From contig CAKQWG010000046.1 of the NCBI GenBank assembly GCA_934278005.1, positions 1 through 20,756 of the forward strand: a DNA stretch of 20,756 nt, read 5' to 3'. The translations under genes and the position numbers were made by a program. The DNA is from an uncultured Pirellulaceae bacterium. Lineage in GTDB: Bacteria; Planctomycetota; Planctomycetia; Pirellulales; Pirellulaceae. How positions within the stretch are numbered: position 1 is the stretch's first letter; every line of letters begins with the position of its first letter. Shown here piece after piece: positions 8,261-15,442 of the stretch. The notes beneath the pieces are model-generated. The model was not told the DNA's origin. It made no database searches and saw only the letters and a program-made list of their open reading frames with translations.

Positions 8261-8272
8261 GATCGCGCGATC
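8261..8272. promoter_or_regulatory. 12-bp perfect palindrome, possible protein-binding site
   Basis: GATCGCGCGATC reads the same on both strands, with no loop, which suits a dimeric DNA-binding protein better than an RNA hairpin. It lies 141 bp upstream of the TPR gene. In GC-rich DNA such sites can also occur by chance. Confidence 0.3.
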
Positions 8273-8412
8273 TGCTCCGTGCGCGAGAGCCGCTCACTTG
8301 CCATTAGCCACGGAAGATCTGCGGACCTCATGCGGTGGCCAATGAGTCTAGGCAACTTCCACTGCGGGCCAAACCTTGTTGGGCTGGTATCTTTAGATAG
8401 AAGCTTAAAGCG

Positions 8413-10848
8413 ATGTCCAAAAACAAACTGGTGCTGATCGGCGGATGCAGCCTCGTTGCACTACTGGGTTTCAGTGCGCTGTTCACATTTATGGTCGGTA
8501 GCAATGGCCTCGCTCCGGCCGAGCAGCTTAAAGTCGCCATGGGCTTGTTGGACAAGGGACGCTGGGACTTAGCTGGCCATATCGCTCTCAGCCTAGAAAC
8601 GCAAGTCGATTTGGAAACCAATTCCGATTGGCATTATGTGCGAGGCGTCGCAAAACTGCAGTCAGTGGCCGACGAAGTCGACAGCCCTGAGAATCGACGC
8701 ATCCTGCTAGACGCAACCCAGCACTTACTTAAATCCGAAGAACTGGGCTTCCCTGTGGGCTACCTTGGCCCTGGCCAGTTCTACTTGGGATGGTGTCAGT
8801 TCAACACGTATCACTGGGATGCGGCTATCGAGCGACTGCGGAACATTGATAAACTCTGGCCCGAGAAACGCAGCGATGCGCTGCGCATGGAAATTGAATC
8901 GCAGATGCACAAGTCGCCGCCTGACCTGGTTGCTGCAGACCAAGCACTCCAGCGTTGGCGGGCGATTCCTGGGGTATCCGCCGCAGAGCGCGCCCGAATG
9001 GACATCGCGCAGGCTAATCTGGCGTTCCTGCGGGGCGACCCGATAGAATGCGAAGAACTATTAAGCAAGATTGCCGGGACATCTCCCGAGGGACCACGTG
9101 CGCAACTGTGGCGTGCCCGGTGGCGATTAGCTCGGGCGCTGACGGACATGAAGGAACCGTCCGACGCACGCGCGAAGCTGCTCGGCGAAGCTGCCGAGAT
9201 CACGCGGACGCTCAAAATGGCGGCTGACACTCCAAACGACTTGCGTCGCCAGGCCACGTATCTCTCCGGCAAAGCGCTGCGCGCCCTGGGTGCGTTCCAA
9301 GAGGCTTTGAGTACGTTCAGCGCGGCTAGGCTGAGCAGCCCGCGTTCGGCTGAAGCATTCGCCGCCGGGATCGAAGAAGCTGAAATGTTTGTCGAGCACA
9401 GCGAACTAACCGAAGCTAACGACACTCTGCACGCTTTGCTGCGCAATTTGGAGGATCCCACGCTCTTTAACGAAACGTGGATTACACTGTCCGAATTCCG
9501 TGGTCGTTTGCTGAGCATTGGTCGTGGCTACCGCGAGATGCAAGAATACGAACGTGCGCTCGAACTCGCCCAGTTGCTCGGCCTGACCTTTCCACGCTCT
9601 GATTCCGTGCGGCTCAGAGCCGAAACCTTTGAGCAGTGGGCGACTACTCTGGAGGCTCAGGCAGCCGCTAGCAAGATCGACGTCTCGCCTGAGTCTCGCG
9701 CGCAGATTCGCGAAAAACATCAGTCCGCTGCCACTCAGTACGACGCGCTGGCTCAACTCGAACTGCGCTCTGCGGAATATCCAAATATCTTGTGGAGTGC
9801 GATTACTAGTTATCAGCAGGCCGGCGACCTGGAGCGTGCAAATGTGCTGCTAGCAGATTACCTACGCTATGAGGATCGCGCCAAACGGCCACGCGGGTTG
9901 TTAGCTCTTGGCAAAAACTTCGTGAACATGGGCCAGTGGCAAAAGGCTATCGACCCACTGGAACGCTGTCGCATCGACTACCCGACTCATCCCAGCAGTT
10001 TTGAAGCTTGTTTACTGGCCGCCAAGGCTCTCTGCGAACTCGACCGACTGGACCAGGCGAGCGAACTGCTGGAGGATAATCTATCCGGCACGACTAGTTC
10101 CTTGCGACCCACCAGCGATATCTGGCGCGACTCACTGTATCAATTGGCTCTGACCCGCTTTCGCCAGGGCGACGAGCTGCTGCTTAAAATGCGCTTGGAT
10201 CCCCAGACGCCTGCCGATGTACGAGAGGCCCAATTGACGTCGAGCCTCGAACGCTTCTTGGATGTCGTCGATCGATTAGGTGGATTCGCTTCGCGCTACC
10301 CACAGGACTCGCGACACTTAAATGCACTGTACTTGATTGCCAAGTCACATCACTTAGCAGCTGAAACTCCACAGCAACTGCTCGCGGCCAATCCGCAATT
10401 GGTCGAACCCGCAAAACGCAAATTGCTCCAGCAGCGGCGACAACTGCTTGAGCAAGCGTTGGCTGACTACCGCAATTTGCACCAGACCATTATTCAGGAG
10501 CAGGATTCGCTGACGCTCTCTGCCGACACCAATGTGCTGGTCCGCAATTGCTACTTTGGAGAAGCCGACACGCTCTTCGAACTCGCCCGCTGGGAGGAGG
10601 CGATCTCCGCTTACCAAAACGTGGCCAGTCGCTTCCTCAACAAACCCGAATCGTTGGAGGCGTTGCTGCAGATGTCAGAGTGCTACCGCAAGCTAGGGCA
10701 GCACGACGTGGCCAAACGCGTACTGACTCAAGCTGAGCAGATGCTCGGCCGCATTCCCGAGGAATACGACCCGGACTTCACTCGGCTCACGCGGACGACA
10801 CGCAGCGGGTGGTCCGATCTGCTAGGATCGCTGAGCAAATGGGACTGA
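8413..10848 (+). CDS. membrane-anchored tetratricopeptide-repeat (TPR) protein
   Basis: An 811-residue protein with one N-terminal membrane segment (about residues 5-28) and no clear cleavage site, so probably anchored with the body on the outer face. The rest is almost entirely helical pairs. Recognisable TPR-type units include the stretches around FYLGWCQFNTYHWDAAIERLR, LSGKALRALGAFQEALSTF, LALGKNFVNMGQWQKAIDPL and, near the C-terminus, LFELARWEEAISAYQNVASRF followed by ALLQMSECYRKLGQHDVAKRV. The final pair recalls YbgF/BamD-like repeats of envelope proteins. TPRs bind proteins and no catalytic motif is seen, so the partner is unknown. The ATG at 8413 begins a normal Lys-then-hydrophobic anchor. 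It has a 532-bp gap upstream and is followed after 57 bp by the Rieske gene, with which it could be co-transcribed, although that gene has its own -10-like site. Confidence 0.9.
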   Translation: MSKNKLVLIGGCSLVALLGFSALFTFMVGSNGLAPAEQLKVAMGLLDKGRWDLAGHIALSLETQVDLETNSDWHYVRGVAKLQSVADEVDSPENRRILLDATQHLLKSEELGFPVGYLGPGQFYLGWCQFNTYHWDAAIERLRNIDKLWPEKRSDALRMEIESQMHKSPPDLVAADQALQRWRAIPGVSAAERARMDIAQANLAFLRGDPIECEELLSKIAGTSPEGPRAQLWRARWRLARALTDMKEPSDARAKLLGEAAEITRTLKMAADTPNDLRRQATYLSGKALRALGAFQEALSTFSAARLSSPRSAEAFAAGIEEAEMFVEHSELTEANDTLHALLRNLEDPTLFNETWITLSEFRGRLLSIGRGYREMQEYERALELAQLLGLTFPRSDSVRLRAETFEQWATTLEAQAAASKIDVSPESRAQIREKHQSAATQYDALAQLELRSAEYPNILWSAITSYQQAGDLERANVLLADYLRYEDRAKRPRGLLALGKNFVNMGQWQKAIDPLERCRIDYPTHPSSFEACLLAAKALCELDRLDQASELLEDNLSGTTSSLRPTSDIWRDSLYQLALTRFRQGDELLLKMRLDPQTPADVREAQLTSSLERFLDVVDRLGGFASRYPQDSRHLNALYLIAKSHHLAAETPQQLLAANPQLVEPAKRKLLQQRRQLLEQALADYRNLHQTIIQEQDSLTLSADTNVLVRNCYFGEADTLFELARWEEAISAYQNVASRFLNKPESLEALLQMSECYRKLGQHDVAKRVLTQAEQMLGRIPEEYDPDFTRLTRTTRSGWSDLLGSLSKWD

Positions 10849-10864
10849 GCGGGCGGATAGTTTG

Positions 10865-10870
10865 TATACT
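10865..10870 (+). promoter_or_regulatory. candidate -10 box (TATACT) before the Rieske gene
   Basis: TATACT is one base off the bacterial -10 consensus and lies 41 bp before the Rieske start. No good -35 sits 16-18 bp upstream. It would give the Rieske gene a transcript independent of the TPR gene. Confidence 0.35.
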
Positions 10871-10890
10871 TATCTCCCCAACCCGCTTCA

Positions 10891-10896
10891 AAGGAG
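10891..10896 (+). promoter_or_regulatory. strong Shine-Dalgarno site that fixes a TTG start
   Basis: AAGGAG lies 9 nt before TTG at 10906. There is no ATG or GTG in frame before the conserved domain begins, so this site decides the start of the Rieske gene. Confidence 0.75.
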
Positions 10897-10905
10897 CTCG
10901 TCGAT

Positions 10906-11223
10906 TTGGCTTGGCATTACGTCTGTGAATTGTCTGACATCCCTGTAGGCGGTGGCCGCGAATTCGTCGTCGATGCGCGTGCCGTGGCAATCTTTTGCAG
11001 CTCGCAGCAGCAGCAGCTTTATGCCATCGATGCCATGTGCGCCCACCAGGGTGGCCCCATCGCCCAGGGACAACTCGATGGCGACTGCGTCACCTGTCCC
11101 TGGCATGGCTGGCAATACGACGTAACCGACGGGCGGAATCTGTTAACGGGTCAGCACATGCTCGATTGCTTCCCAGTGGAGCTGCGTGGCACCGCTGTGT
11201 GGATCGATGTCGAGCCACTTTGA
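10906..11223 (+). CDS. Rieske [2Fe-2S] ferredoxin-type protein
   Basis: A small soluble 105-residue electron carrier of the Rieske ferredoxin / NirD-like type. The cluster ligands are complete: Cys45-x-His47 in CAHQGG and Cys64-x-x-His67 in CPWHGWQYD. The C-terminal strand pattern (FPVELRGTAVWIDV) is typical. There is no signal peptide or membrane anchor, so it is not the Rieske subunit of a bc complex. Family members donate electrons to oxygenases or form the small nitrite-reductase subunit, but no oxygenase or reductase gene is adjacent, so the partner is unknown. Translation starts at TTG 10906, supported by AAGGAG 9 nt upstream. It follows the TPR gene by 57 bp and converges on the 159-residue gene. 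Confidence 0.94.
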   Translation: MAWHYVCELSDIPVGGGREFVVDARAVAIFCSSQQQQLYAIDAMCAHQGGPIAQGQLDGDCVTCPWHGWQYDVTDGRNLLTGQHMLDCFPVELRGTAVWIDVEPL

Positions 11224-11253
11224 CAAACCAATGAAGCTTTTTGCTTGCCCGGT

Positions 11254-11274
11254 GGGTATGCATCCTGCATGCCC
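11254..11274. terminator. hairpin between convergent genes, within a degenerate tandem repeat
   Basis: GGGTATGCA (11254-11262) pairs with TGCATGCCC (11266-11274) with one G-T wobble around TCC. It starts 30 nt after the Rieske stop and could serve both convergent genes. It is part of a degenerate repeat of about 24 bp: segments starting TGC(T/A)TGCC occur at 11242, 11266 and 11291. No U-tract follows. Confidence 0.45.
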
Positions 11275-11318
11275 AATGGGGTATGCACCCTGCTTGCCAC
11301 CCAATGCCAAAAGTCCTC

Positions 11319-11367
11319 GCAAGCTAGAAGCCTATACCACTCATTGCAAACTAGAAGCTTACGCCAC
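11319..11367. repeat. imperfect 27-bp direct repeat overlapping a gene end
   Basis: GCAAGCTAGAAGCCTATACC at 11319 and GCAAACTAGAAGCTTACGCC at 11346 are two related copies in the same orientation. The second contains the stop codon and last codons of the minus-strand 159-residue gene, so duplication at the gene end may have reshaped its 3' untranslated region. Confidence 0.65.
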
Positions 11368-11838
11368 CTGGAGCCACTGCTCGATTCGGGCTGCAGCCAA
11401 TTGCAGCGAGCGGGCCGCCATTTTGAAATTGGTGTGGCCTGATACCTCGGGCTGAATCTCCACGAACAGTGCGGTCGCCCGGCGCAGTTTGCTAAGCTTT
11501 TTTTTAGCCACTTTGACGTAGGCATCACCGTCCTGTGCATCCAAAGCCGGGCCAAGGGCTAACATAAAATCGTATAAATCGCGGTGCACCGAGGCCAGCT
11601 CCTCGTCCTCGCTGGCTTCGTCGCTATGCTTAAGAAAAGTGCGGACCATCCACACATGAGCCACTTGATCGTCGATGGCCTGCATTAGTTCATCGGCCGC
11701 ATCTGCCGCGTTTGAGTTGTCGCCAGTCGTACCACTATCAGTCGTGGCGTCGCCAGCCGTGTGATCGCCAGTCGTGGCGTTGCCAAGTGCATGGTCTCTA
11801 GTCGAATTGAGCGGGGTGTTCTCTGAGGGCGAGTTCAT
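11359..11838 (-). CDS. conserved hypothetical protein, disordered N-terminus plus helical domain
   Basis: 159 residues, no named function known to me. Residues 1-50 are Thr/Gly/Asp/Ala-rich, with short imperfect repeats such as ATTGDHTAGDATTDSGTTGD, and are probably disordered. Residues 52-156 form a helical domain with a clear amphipathic pattern: HVWMVRTFLKHSDEA (61-75), VHRDLYDFMLALGPALDA (84-101), KKKLSKLRRATALFVEIQP (112-130) and HTNFKMAARSLQLAAARIEQWL (135-156). I recall similar small proteins in planctomycete genomes but cannot name a family. No signal peptide. The ATG at 11838 is used, 54 bp from the divergent cyclase start. An A8 run (coding strand) encodes the Lys triplet at 112-114. 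Confidence 0.82.
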   Translation of the reverse strand: MNSPSENTPLNSTRDHALGNATTGDHTAGDATTDSGTTGDNSNAADAADELMQAIDDQVAHVWMVRTFLKHSDEASEDEELASVHRDLYDFMLALGPALDAQDGDAYVKVAKKKLSKLRRATALFVEIQPEVSGHTNFKMAARSLQLAAARIEQWLQVA

Positions 11839-11892
11839 CTGAGCGGTACCTTACTCCATAGTCACTGTAACACTAAGAACCTCGATACTATC

Positions 11893-13809
11893 ATGCCTGA
11901 CTTGATTGCTCAAGGATCACGCCCTCAAGACCGCTGGCGACGAGCGCTGCCGGAATCCGGCACGCAAGTCTTGCTCGGCCGGACAGCCGAACCGTGGGCC
12001 GTCCCGTGGGACGACCGCATCTCTCGGCAACATGCAACTCTGCAGTGGAGCAACAACAAGCTCCAAGTCACTAAGCTACCTCAAGCCCGCAACGACATCT
12101 TCTTTCGTGGACAGCGCCACGGTGACTTTTCCGCCGCCGTCGGCGAGCACTTTATCATCGGTCAAACGACATTTACCGTCAGCGACCAACAAGTGCAGTT
12201 TTCGCAAGTCAATCCACCGGCGTTTGCCGAACAGACATTCTCGCCAGAACTGCTGCGTCAAAACCAGTACAAAGATGGTGGTGAACGCATTGAAGCGCTC
12301 GGCAAGCTTCCTGAAATCATCGCCAGCGCTAGCGATGATCAAGTGCTATGCATGCGCATCGTCAACCTGCTACTGCAGGGCATTCCACATGCATCGTTCG
12401 TGGCCATTTTGCAGCTAACCCAGGTCGCCGGAGGCGCCCCACCAGCGACTACTTCGAACAGCTTCTCGCCAGACAAACAACCTGCCGCCGGCGTCCCTCC
12501 CGCGCGTGCCCAATTCGCAGCCGACGAGCCGTCAGCTAAAGACCCCTCAGAAAACGACCGCACAGAGCAGCTGAACATCCTGCACTGGGACTGTCGCGGC
12601 CTGACCGATAGCACATTCACGCCCAGTGAACAATTGGTCAAGTCGGCCACGCATAGCCAACAGAGCGTGCTGCACGTTTGGAATCGCTCGCAACCTACCA
12701 ACCACGCCTACACGCACAATGAAAACGTCGACTGGGCATTCAGTACGCCGGTCGATTCGGAGTCGTGCCCTGGCTGGTCGATCTATGTAGCGGGTAAACT
12801 GGCAGGACACCTGCGGGCCAATCACACGCTCGACGGCACCGAGATGGAGACGCTGCAAGACGATCTCAAATTTGCCGAGCTGACAGCCACTACGCTGGGA
12901 GCCTTGCGGCAGGTGCGCGCTTTGCAGCGGCGACAGGACAGCCTGCGCAATTTCTTCGCGCCAGTCGTGCTGGAAGCGCTCTCCAAGCACGACCCCGATG
13001 AAGTGCTGGCCCCGCGCGAGACTAACGTCTCTGTGCTTTTTTGCGACCTGCGTGGGTTTTCCCAGCAAAGCGAACAGTCCTCCGAGCGACTACTTGAACT
13101 GCTGCAGCGCGTCAGCGATGCGCTGGGCGTGATGACGCATCACATCCTTGCCAACGACGGCGTCGTTGGAGACTTTCATGGCGACGCGGCGATGGGTTTC
13201 TGGGGCTGGCCCATCGACAACAATCAAGCCATATTGCATGCCTGCCAAGCCGCACTGGCTATCCGCAGCGAATTTCAAATGTCAGCCATGCGCCCCGATC
13301 AACGACTAGCGAACTTCCGCGCAGGGCTCGGCATCGCATCGGGGCCTGCGGTCGCCGGACGGATCGGGACAACCGATCAGGTCAAAGTGACTGTGTTCGG
13401 TCCAGTCGTCAACTTGGCGGCACGCTTGGAAGCCATGACCAAACAATTGCAGGCCTCAATCTTAATCGACGAACCCACAGCGGCTTGGGTGCGGGAGCAC
13501 GTGTCGCCCGACTTGCTCCGGGTCCGCCGCGTAGCCAAAGTGATTCCCTACGGGATGCAAACACCGCTAACCGTCAGCGAATTACTTCCGCCCGAAGGCC
13601 CCGACGGTGTGCTGACCAACCAGCAATTGTCCGCGTACGAGTCGGCTCTGGACCACTTTATCAGTGGAGACTGGCTGGCGGCCTTTCGGCTGCTTCATCA
13701 AGTCCCGGCTGAAGACCAAGTCAAAGATTTCCTGACAGTCACTATCGCCGGACACCGCAGGCAGGCGCCCGCGGATTGGCAAGGCATCATCGAGTTGCCG
13801 GGCAAGTAA
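11893..13809 (+). CDS. FHA-domain class III adenylate/guanylate cyclase
   Basis: A 638-residue cytoplasmic signalling enzyme. The FHA domain is at about 22-100 with VLLGR (26-30) and ISRQH (43-47), the phosphothreonine-binding residues, so it probably docks to a phosphorylated partner. A GAF-like sensor region follows at about 135-335, interrupted by a Pro/Ala/Ser-rich stretch (180-225). The cyclase domain is at about 376-565: metal ligands Asp385 (LFCDLRGFS) and Asp431 (HGDAAMGFWG), and transition-state Asn507 and Arg511 (VNLAARLE). The Lys that reads the purine appears to be Asp427 (GVVGDFHGD), while the second position is Thr500. An acidic residue here recalls guanylyl cyclases, so the product could be cGMP rather than cAMP. 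About 70 further residues end the protein. No membrane segment. The ATG at 11893 is supported by the FHA start. Confidence 0.94.
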   Translation: MPDLIAQGSRPQDRWRRALPESGTQVLLGRTAEPWAVPWDDRISRQHATLQWSNNKLQVTKLPQARNDIFFRGQRHGDFSAAVGEHFIIGQTTFTVSDQQVQFSQVNPPAFAEQTFSPELLRQNQYKDGGERIEALGKLPEIIASASDDQVLCMRIVNLLLQGIPHASFVAILQLTQVAGGAPPATTSNSFSPDKQPAAGVPPARAQFAADEPSAKDPSENDRTEQLNILHWDCRGLTDSTFTPSEQLVKSATHSQQSVLHVWNRSQPTNHAYTHNENVDWAFSTPVDSESCPGWSIYVAGKLAGHLRANHTLDGTEMETLQDDLKFAELTATTLGALRQVRALQRRQDSLRNFFAPVVLEALSKHDPDEVLAPRETNVSVLFCDLRGFSQQSEQSSERLLELLQRVSDALGVMTHHILANDGVVGDFHGDAAMGFWGWPIDNNQAILHACQAALAIRSEFQMSAMRPDQRLANFRAGLGIASGPAVAGRIGTTDQVKVTVFGPVVNLAARLEAMTKQLQASILIDEPTAAWVREHVSPDLLRVRRVAKVIPYGMQTPLTVSELLPPEGPDGVLTNQQLSAYESALDHFISGDWLAAFRLLHQVPAEDQVKDFLTVTIAGHRRQAPADWQGIIELPGK

Positions 13810-13834
13810 CGCGGTAGGCCATCGAGCTAACGCA

Positions 13835-15298
13835 CTAGGCTAACAACAGATCGTGTACAACCTGCCCATGCACGTCGGTCAAGCGGTAATCGCGTCCCTG
13901 AAAGCGATAGGTCAACCGCGTATGATCAAAGCCCATCAGGTGTAAAATGGTAGCCTGCAAATCATGCACATGGACCGGATTCTCTGCGACACTAAAACTC
14001 AGCTCATCGGTCACCCCATAGTCAAAGCCGCCTTTGACACCCCCGCCGGCCATCCACATCGTAAAGCAATCGGGGAAGTGATCTCTGCCCAGTACGTTGC
14101 TCCCCGCTGTGCGGCCTTCTCGAAACGGAGTGCGCCCGAATTCGCCGCCCCACACGATGAGTGTATCCTCTAGCAATCCGCGTTGTCGCAAGTCGCGGAT
14201 GAGTGCGGCCACGGGCTTATCCATCGTGGCACATTTATCGTTCAGTCCCTGCCCAATCCCCGTGCTCGGATCAGTGCCATGGTAATCCCATCCCCAGTCG
14301 AATAGCTGCACGAAACGCACTCCCGATTCGACCAGGCGGCGCGCCAACAGGCAATTGTTAGCCAGGCTGCTCTCACCCGGCGTAGCACCGTACTCTTCCA
14401 ACGTATGCTGCGACTCGCGACTAATGTCCATAACCTCGGGGACACTCGTCTGCATGCGATAGGCCAGCTCATACTGGGCAATTCTAGTCTGCGTTTCGGG
14501 ATGCCCCATAGCCTCGACTTGCAGTTGGTTCAGCTGGTTTAGCGTATCGAGCGTCTGACGCCGCAGAGCGCTATCCATGCCATTTGGGTTGGAGGCAAAC
14601 AGAACCGGATCTCCCTTGGAACGACACTGAATCCCCTGATAGACGCTCGGCAAAAATCCACTACCAAACGACGCCTTGCCGCCATTAGGCTGCACTCCAC
14701 TGGAGATCAATACGACGAAGGCGGGCAGGTTATCGTTCTCTGATCCCAACCCATACGACAGCCACGATCCCATCGATGGTCGGCCCGTGCGTGGGGAACC
14801 GGTAAAAACCAGTAGCTCTGCAGGCGCATGATTAAATTGATCTGAGTGCATCGAATGGACCAGGCACATCTCATCGGCCACATCATGCAAATGAGGTATA
14901 GCCGATGACATCCACGTGCCCGCTGAACCAACCTGCTGGAACTTCTGCGGCGTACCCAACAAGGTGGGCGTGCCCGCCGTAAAGGCGAACTCCTTGCCCT
15001 CCAAAAATGAAGCCGGACAATCCTCACCATTCCTGCGCAGCAATTCCGGTTTATAGTCAAACATGTCCAGGTTAGGTGGCGAACCGGTCATGTGCAGATA
15101 GATCACGCGTTTCGCGCGCGGCGCGAAGTGCGGCTGCAGCGAAAGCACATCGGCCGTATTGGCCGCCTGTGCTTGACTGCCCACGCCATGGCCTGCACCC
15201 ACCAGGCCATGCAAGGCGATAGAGCCCAAGCCGAGCGCACCCTGTTGCAAGAAGTAGCGTCTAGTTCGCAGCTGATAGTGTTGCAGCAGTGGATTCAT
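13835..15298 (-). CDS. DUF1501 family protein with Tat signal peptide
   Basis: A 487-residue exported protein of the DUF1501 family, which belongs to the alkaline phosphatase/sulfatase-like superfamily; no activity is established. Twin-arginine signal TRRYFLQQ (12-19) matches the consensus, followed by a hydrophobic stretch and a likely cleavage after AQA near 45. Family motifs are VIYLHMTGSPPNLDMFDYKP (65-84), GGEFGRTPF (384-392), GRDHFP (404-409) and HVHDLQATILHLMG (443-456), whose Asp/His residues suggest a metal site. The ATG at 15298 is fixed by AGGAG 6 nt upstream and by the Tat motif; earlier in-frame starts give a non-conserved extension. It lies 144 bp downstream of the DUF1553 cytochrome on the same strand, an arrangement very common in planctomycetes, so the two probably act together at the envelope. 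Its end is 25 bp from the convergent cyclase. Confidence 0.97.
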   Translation of the reverse strand: MNPLLQHYQLRTRRYFLQQGALGLGSIALHGLVGAGHGVGSQAQAANTADVLSLQPHFAPRAKRVIYLHMTGSPPNLDMFDYKPELLRRNGEDCPASFLEGKEFAFTAGTPTLLGTPQKFQQVGSAGTWMSSAIPHLHDVADEMCLVHSMHSDQFNHAPAELLVFTGSPRTGRPSMGSWLSYGLGSENDNLPAFVVLISSGVQPNGGKASFGSGFLPSVYQGIQCRSKGDPVLFASNPNGMDSALRRQTLDTLNQLNQLQVEAMGHPETQTRIAQYELAYRMQTSVPEVMDISRESQHTLEEYGATPGESSLANNCLLARRLVESGVRFVQLFDWGWDYHGTDPSTGIGQGLNDKCATMDKPVAALIRDLRQRGLLEDTLIVWGGEFGRTPFREGRTAGSNVLGRDHFPDCFTMWMAGGGVKGGFDYGVTDELSFSVAENPVHVHDLQATILHLMGFDHTRLTYRFQGRDYRLTDVHGQVVHDLLLA

Positions 15299-15304
15299 GG
15301 GTGA

Positions 15305-15309
15305 CTCCT
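15305..15309 (-). promoter_or_regulatory. Shine-Dalgarno AGGAG fixing the DUF1501 start
   Basis: AGGAG on the minus strand with a 6-nt spacer to ATG at 15298. It decides against the longer reading frame that would extend back to 15442. Confidence 0.75.
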
Positions 15310-15442
15310 GTGATTCAGGTTGAGTCGACAGTATTACTTCGAGACCAACGCATCTGTCGCTAGCCTCTCCCAAACAGGCGAGCGTTTCAGTCAAAATTAT
15401 GCGCCTATGCGCAGCGCAAGTAGGACTGCTACACAGACGCAC

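Larger units (their letters stand above)
7881..8412. other. 532-bp intergenic gap between hydrolase-fold and TPR genes
   Basis: No supported gene lies here: possible short frames on both strands overlap one another, have no SD and resemble nothing known. The gap contains a weak hairpin after the stop codon, a perfect 8-bp hairpin at 8205-8223 and a 12-bp palindrome at 8261-8272. No tRNA-like cloverleaf is visible. The promoter of the TPR gene should lie near its right end, but I see no convincing pair of boxes. Confidence 0.7.

Noticed and set aside
8147..8437. 96-codon plus-strand frame before the TPR gene, and the overlapping minus-strand frame at 8083-8355
   Set aside because: The frames oppose each other, lack SD and resemble no family; the plus frame also overlaps the TPR start.
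11498..11505. A8 run in the 159-residue gene as a programmed slippage site
   Set aside because: It encodes a plausible Lys stretch in a conserved helix, and I see no downstream alternative frame of interest; probably just codon choice.
15299..15442. N-terminal extension of the DUF1501 protein
   Set aside because: AGGAG before the ATG at 15298 and the Tat signal position show the true start; the extension is Cys/Arg-rich and unlike the family.
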